From Pirellulaceae bacterium (lineage in GTDB: Bacteria; Planctomycetota; Planctomycetia; Pirellulales; Pirellulaceae): a DNA stretch of 64,000 bases. A program made the position numbers and the translations under genes. The notes under the pieces were generated by a model. It saw only the letters and a program-made list of their open reading frames with translations. It ran no database searches and was not told the origin of the DNA. Below, piece by piece: positions 60,100 through 64,000 of this stretch. The stretch spans positions 62,001-126,000 of the forward strand of contig JAHDXO010000017.1 of assembly GCA_023382975.1 (NCBI GenBank), read 5' to 3'. How positions within the stretch are numbered: position 1 is the first letter of the stretch; each line of letters starts with the position of its first letter.

Positions 60100-60915
60100 C
60101 TAGACCCGCAGCAGGATCTCGCCGCGCCCGCCCTCGATCAGGTCGCCGTTGTACAGACGGAAACTCGCCGAAACGAGATCTTCCGGCAGAGGGAAACCGA
60201 GTTCCCGCAAATGCCGCAGCAGCAGCGACATCACCGTCGGACGATAACAGCAGGCGTAGCGGAAACTGGGCAGCATCGGAGGCGGGGTCTTGCCCAGGAA
60301 GGCCAGCGTGCCGCGGCGCATTCCGGCACCGTGGCGGATGCCGCAATCCCCCAACACCAGCACCGTCCCGGCCAGCATGTTGAATCCTACCAAGTCTCCC
60401 GCCTGGCCGCCGACCGCAATCATTCCGCGCCGCATGGTATGGCCAATCTCGTTGCCGGCGTCCCCGTCGACCAGGATTTCGCCCCGGGTCATGCCTCGCG
60501 CGCTGCCTCGGTAAGCGGCGCCGACCAGATGCCCTGCTCGGCCACGGACGCGAATGCGGCCTCCATGCATTTCGCCGCCCAACCAGTCGCCGACGTCTCC
60601 TTCGACCAGGATTTCGCCACCCGTCATTTCGCTGCCGACGTGCCGGCCCGCGTTGCCCAGCACACGTAGCGAACCCGAGGCCATCTTCGCGCCGATCCAG
60701 TGGACGCCGCTCAAGTCGCCTTCCCAGTGAACCACTTCGTCGCTCGGATCGCCGGAGACTTCGAAGAAATCGGCGAGCGAGACTTTGCGGTTGCCCTGAA
60801 ACATCTCCAGTCGTTCGATCTCGGCAAGTTGCTTGTCCCGCAACCGGTCGGGTGTAATGCCTTCGACTTCCAAAGGCACATTGGAAGCGGTACGCAGACG
60901 TAGCCGTAGAACCAT
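60100..60915 (-). CDS. fhcC: Formylmethanofuran dehydrogenase subunit C homologue (FhcC)
   Basis: The 271-residue protein carries a parallel beta-helix made of short Gly-rich repeats of the form GxxGxxMxxGxIxVxGxAG, for example GAKMASGSLRVLGNAGRHVG, TGGEILVEGDVGDWLGGEMH and RGEILVDGDAGNEIG. This is the mark of the C subunit of the formyltransferase/hydrolase complex used in tetrahydromethanopterin-linked formaldehyde oxidation, known in planctomycetes and methylotrophs. The start at 60915 follows the family N terminus (VLRLRLRTAS). The other subunit genes are not in the window. It is divergent from mobA, with 294 bases between the starts; the parent formylmethanofuran dehydrogenases bind molybdopterin guanine dinucleotide. 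Confidence 0.9.
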   Translation of the reverse strand: MVLRLRLRTASNVPLEVEGITPDRLRDKQLAEIERLEMFQGNRKVSLADFFEVSGDPSDEVVHWEGDLSGVHWIGAKMASGSLRVLGNAGRHVGSEMTGGEILVEGDVGDWLGGEMHGGRIRVRGRAGHLVGAAYRGSARGMTRGEILVDGDAGNEIGHTMRRGMIAVGGQAGDLVGFNMLAGTVLVLGDCGIRHGAGMRRGTLAFLGKTPPPMLPSFRYACCYRPTVMSLLLRHLRELGFPLPEDLVSASFRLYNGDLIEGGRGEILLRV

Positions 60916-61209
60916 TTCGCGATCTCGCCGAATGAGTTGAAGGGAACGTATCCTTCCTGCCGGAACGGCCCGAAGGGTGCTACCCACAAACGGGCTCTGC
61001 CCTCATCTTCCGCTCTCGAAATTTCAAGAATTCCTCGCTCGATGATAGCCAAACCGGGCCACGGTGCCTAGGATACGCTCGACCGTTGCTGAGATCCTGA
61101 TTCGCTGGCGTTTCAGCGTCGGCGAGTTCGCGGGATTTTCGGACTTCCCGTTCCCACCAAGGTATCGCGACCACGGCAGCCAGCGTTGCTCGCCCGCAGG
61201 GACCAGATT

Positions 61210-61833
61210 ATGCAAGTCGGAGGTATCGTTTTGTGTGGTGGTCAGAGCCGCCGGATGGGCAGCGCGAAGGCTTGGCTGCCCTTCGGCCACGAGCGGATGC
61301 TGCAGCGCGTGGTGCGATTGCTGAGCGACATTGTCCAACCGCTGGTAGTGGTCGCCGCTGCCGACCAATCCCTGCCGCCACTGCCCGGCGAGACGATCGT
61401 CGTGCGCGATCGCGACCGCGACCGCGGGCCGCTCGAAGGTCTGCGATCCGGCCTGACCGCGCTCGCCCCGCACGTCGAAGCCGCCTACGCCACCGCCTGC
61501 GACGTTCCGCTACTGAACTCGGCGTTTGTGCTTCTGATGATCGAGCAACTCACGAACCACCAGATCGCTGTTCCGGTCGATGGCCAATTCTACCACCCTC
61601 TGACCGCTGTCTATCGCACTGCGGTCGTGCCGCATATCGAGCACTTGCTGGCCGAGGACCGATTGAAGCCCCGGTTTCTGTTCGATGCTGTTCCGACATG
61701 CCGTGTCCCGGTGGAAGAATTGCGCCGCGTTGATCCGCAGTTGCTTACGCTGGCGAATCTGAACCGGCCCGAGGATTATCAGCACGCGTTGGCGCTCGCG
61801 GGACTCGGCGGCTCTGCCGGAGTCAATTCGTGA
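61210..61833 (+). CDS. mobA: Molybdenum cofactor guanylyltransferase MobA
   Basis: MobA attaches GMP to molybdopterin, giving the guanine-dinucleotide cofactor. This 207-residue protein opens with GIVLCGGQSRRMGSAKAWLP, the GTP-binding loop of the family, with Lys20, and has YATACDVPLLN with the metal-binding Asp and HPLTAVYR in the C-terminal half. The ATG at 61210 is supported by AGGGA just before it. It is divergent from fhcC. A DUF116-prenyl synthase gene follows 239 bases downstream. The pairing with fhcC makes sense if the formylmethanofuran dehydrogenase-like complex uses the guanine-dinucleotide form; that link is inferred. Confidence 0.88.
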   Translation: MQVGGIVLCGGQSRRMGSAKAWLPFGHERMLQRVVRLLSDIVQPLVVVAAADQSLPPLPGETIVVRDRDRDRGPLEGLRSGLTALAPHVEAAYATACDVPLLNSAFVLLMIEQLTNHQIAVPVDGQFYHPLTAVYRTAVVPHIEHLLAEDRLKPRFLFDAVPTCRVPVEELRRVDPQLLTLANLNRPEDYQHALALAGLGGSAGVNS

Positions 61834-61920
61834 TCAAGGGCCCGCAGCGAAAATCGAGCGAATCCAACTCGGCGGCACGGAATCCGAAGGCACACATTCG
61901 GCGTTCCAGCTATAGTGGTA

Positions 61921-61934
61921 GAAAGGGCCCTTTC
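61921..61934. promoter_or_regulatory. 14-bp perfect palindrome GAAAGGGCCCTTTC
   Basis: The palindrome sits in the 239-base spacer before the DUF116-prenyl synthase gene. It could be an operator or a short hairpin. A TATAGT -10-like box lies just upstream (61911-61916), but I cannot find a matching -35. Confidence 0.4.
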
Positions 61935-62072
61935 CACAATAGGAATTTCCTTTGGATCGGGAAATACCCACTGGCGAGACCGTGTTTCAGCTAGTTAAAT
62001 AGGTTTCCACGGGATCGCGACTGGCATGCTGGCGGGCGGCTTTCAAGCCGTTGGAGATATAGGGAAGCAATC

Positions 62073-63914
62073 TTGACGATCATCAGTGCGACGCAACAGG
62101 TGCTCGAGACGACGGCAGTGCCGGTGAGCGGCAAGGGTTCGAGTTCGGGACGGCGCAAGACGGGGCACTTGAAGCTGGTGCCGCAACAGAGGTCCGCACG
62201 CGAGGAGATCCGCAGATCGTGCGTCGAGGTAGCGTCGCGACTGGACAAGACGCACGCCCTGACCAAGGACGAACTGGAACGGATCGCCCGGGTTCTTCTG
62301 GAACGCCTCGATCTGCCCGAGGGATATCTTGGCTGGACCATGGTGGTCTTGGCATCGGAATTTTGGCGGGACCAGGTATCGGCCGTCCCGACGTCGCGGC
62401 GTCTGTTCTTGTTGCCTCACTGTCTGAAACACGCGCAGGGCTGCCCGGCCGACTACGACGAATATGGGTTGGACTGCGTGAAGTGCGGAGCTTGCAGTAT
62501 CGCCGATTTTCGCGGAACCGCAGAGGCGATGGGCTACAAGGTTCTGGTGGCCGAGGGTTCGCCTCTGGTTCTGAAGATCATTGTCAGCGGGCACGTGGAC
62601 GCGATTGTGGGAGTCGCCTGCCTGAACGTCTTGGAGAAGGCGATCGACAAGATCTTGTTGGCGGGCATTCCCTGCATGGCCGTGCCGCTGTTGTCCAGCG
62701 ATTGCCGGAATACGTCGGTTGACGAGGACTGGGTACACGACATGATTCACGCGGTTCATGCGCACTGCGGTTCGCAAACGCGCAGCTACGTCCATCTGAT
62801 GCGGTGCGCGTCGGGGTTGTTCTCGGTCGAGGAGCTGGAACGCCTGGTGCCGCGGGTTCGCGGCGGCCCGCGGTTGGACCAGATCAACGGCGAGGGGATC
62901 GCCGGGCTTGAGCCGATCGCCGGCACCGAGTCGATCGCCTATGATTTTCTTGCGAAGGGCGGCAAGTATTCGCGCCCGTTCATCACGCTGGCAGTCTACG
63001 ATGCCTTGACCGGCGGGCATGCGACAACGCCGGACGGCGCGGAATGCGTCGCTGGGTTTCCCGATGCGGTGAAGCGTGCCGCCATGTCGATCGAGACCTT
63101 CCACAAAGCGTCGCTGGTCCACGACGATATCGAGGACGACGATCTGTTCCGCTACGGCGAAGCGACCATGCACCGCCAGTACGGCACAGCGACGGCGATC
63201 AACGTGGGCGATTACCTGATCGGCATGGGCTATCGGTTGGTGAGCCGCGAGACGCGGTCGCTGGGCGCCGAAGTGGCGGCGGACATTTTGGACTGCCTGG
63301 CCGAAGCGCACACGAGATTGACCGAGGGCCAGGGCGCCGAGTTGCTTTGGCGGGATTCGCGGGACAAGCGTTTGAAGCCGATCGATGCCTTGAAGATCTA
63401 CGCACTGAAGACGGCCCCGGCCTTCGAAGCCGCGTTATTTTCGGGTGCCCGTCTGGCAGGTTCGGTGGACCAGTACGCCCAGCCGATCAAGACGTTCGCC
63501 AGGAATCTGGGAGTGGCCTTCCAGATCCTGAACGATCTGAACGACTGGCGCGGCGATGAACACAACAAACTGACTTCGGGCGGCGATCTGCTGGCGGGAC
63601 GCCCCACGGTGCTGTGGGCGTTGGCTCTCGAAGGACTCGATGACTCCGCCCGGAACGAATTATTGGCGCTGCCCCAGGAGGATCAACGGCCGGTCCAGGA
63701 GCGGGTGCGGCGGGCCTGGGAGTTGTATCAACAGGCCGGGGTCTTCGACAAGGCGAACCGATTGGTCGACAAGCACCAGCAGCGGTGCGAGGAGATCGCG
63801 GACCAGATCGAGCCCGAGGCGCTGCGGCGGTTGCTGCACTATTTGATCGCCGTGGTCCTGGAACGGCCCGAGGAGCCAGGGTTGGTGCCTTTGGTGGCGA
63901 TCGACGACCATTGA
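62073..63914 (+). CDS. DUF116-polyprenyl synthetase fusion protein
   Basis: The 613-residue protein joins two domains. The N-terminal third looks like DUF116: a Cys cluster PHCLKHAQGCPADYDEYGLDC followed by VKCGACSIADFRGTAEAM (Cys117, 124, 135, 138, 141), then VGVACLNVLEKAIDKILLAG, where more cysteines could bind a metal cluster. From about residue 285 there is an isoprenyl diphosphate synthase: GGKYSRP (residues 296-302), first Asp-rich motif HDDIEDDD (Asp351, Asp352, Asp355), GDYLIGMGYRLVS and LTEGQGAELLW. The second Asp-rich motif reads NDLND (487-491) instead of DDILD. The TTG start at 62073 has AGGGAAG before it. Product and role are unknown. Confidence 0.82.
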   Translation: MTIISATQQVLETTAVPVSGKGSSSGRRKTGHLKLVPQQRSAREEIRRSCVEVASRLDKTHALTKDELERIARVLLERLDLPEGYLGWTMVVLASEFWRDQVSAVPTSRRLFLLPHCLKHAQGCPADYDEYGLDCVKCGACSIADFRGTAEAMGYKVLVAEGSPLVLKIIVSGHVDAIVGVACLNVLEKAIDKILLAGIPCMAVPLLSSDCRNTSVDEDWVHDMIHAVHAHCGSQTRSYVHLMRCASGLFSVEELERLVPRVRGGPRLDQINGEGIAGLEPIAGTESIAYDFLAKGGKYSRPFITLAVYDALTGGHATTPDGAECVAGFPDAVKRAAMSIETFHKASLVHDDIEDDDLFRYGEATMHRQYGTATAINVGDYLIGMGYRLVSRETRSLGAEVAADILDCLAEAHTRLTEGQGAELLWRDSRDKRLKPIDALKIYALKTAPAFEAALFSGARLAGSVDQYAQPIKTFARNLGVAFQILNDLNDWRGDEHNKLTSGGDLLAGRPTVLWALALEGLDDSARNELLALPQEDQRPVQERVRRAWELYQQAGVFDKANRLVDKHQQRCEEIADQIEPEALRRLLHYLIAVVLERPEEPGLVPLVAIDDH

Positions 63915-63972
63915 CACGGACGGTGCTCCGTCAGGACGCGTCTGTGCGCGAGTTAGAATTTGGGGGATTCCG

Positions 63973-64000
63973 TTGAAAGCGTCGCCTCGTTCAGCTCCGG
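63973..64000 (+). CDS. Possible start of a further gene (3' partial)
   Basis: TTG at 63973 with GGGGGA a few bases before it opens a frame that runs off the window (about nine codons). It is too short to name. It could be the next gene of the DUF116-prenyl synthase operon. Confidence 0.25.

Noticed and set aside
1-64000. tRNA, rRNA, CRISPR array, prophage or integrase
   Set aside because: I looked through the spacers and found no cloverleaf-like sequence, regular spacer-repeat array, integrase, transposase or phage structural gene.

Overview
This window is about 64 kb of a high-GC bacterial chromosome, most likely from the phylum Planctomycetota and probably from the Pirellulales-type lineages. 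That placement is inferred from gene content: a giant secreted repeat protein ending in a dockerin; a large TPR protein followed by TPR, ExbB, ExbD and ExbD genes; an ECF sigma factor paired with a membrane VWA protein; a bacterial topoisomerase VI B subunit; FhcC of tetrahydromethanopterin-linked C1 metabolism; an aspartokinase with an unusually long ACT region; and many secreted proteins of unknown function. I see no phage, integrase, transposase, CRISPR array, rRNA or tRNA. Apart from small palindromic repeats and one lower-GC gene, the window looks like ordinary chromosome.

Layout. 1-9.5 kb: the 3' end of a giant cadherin/Calx-beta/dockerin surface protein, a small Tyr-rich secreted protein, mnmA divergent from prfB (RF2 with a programmed frameshift), a gene of unknown function carrying a perfect palindromic element in its reading frame, and folC. 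9.5-13.7 kb: glycosyltransferase genes (GT39-like on the minus strand; GT2 and GT87 on the plus strand). 13.7-21 kb, minus strand: a secreted protein and a TPR-TPR-ExbB-ExbD-ExbD operon. 21.3-27.4 kb: an ECF sigma/VWA operon divergent from two paralogous membrane proteins of unknown function. 27.4-35.4 kb: glgX; a translationally coupled HEAT/coiled-coil gene pair; a LOG-family protein; a DUF4416 protein; and a WecA/TagO-type phosphoglycosyltransferase.

35.7-44.9 kb: a ketosynthase-like protein that has lost its active-site Cys, a sodium:solute symporter, a URO-D family protein, a chorismatase/RidA-like protein, an orphan MalK-type ATPase head-to-head with a radical SAM protein, and two small secreted proteins. 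45-50 kb: a top6B, lipoprotein hydrolase and rhomboid operon. 50-56 kb: a CAP-domain protein, exonuclease III, phosphoglycerate mutase, aspartokinase, HU and an ArsR-type regulator. 56.5-64 kb: a SWIM-SNF2 helicase, fhcC, mobA and a DUF116-prenyl synthase fusion.

The clearest functional links are these: the ExbB/ExbD/TPR operon forms an energised envelope machine; the ECF sigma factor is probably controlled by the membrane VWA protein next to it; MobA supplies the molybdenum cofactor that the FhcC-containing complex needs; and the WecA-like enzyme with the GT2, GT39 and GT87 proteins points to lipid-linked glycan assembly. The most unusual items are the Cys-to-Glu ketosynthase homologue, a 65-bp palindromic element family (one copy translated inside a gene, one in the top6B leader), the DUF116-prenyl synthase fusion with an altered second Asp-rich motif, and the top6B gene without a neighbouring top6A.
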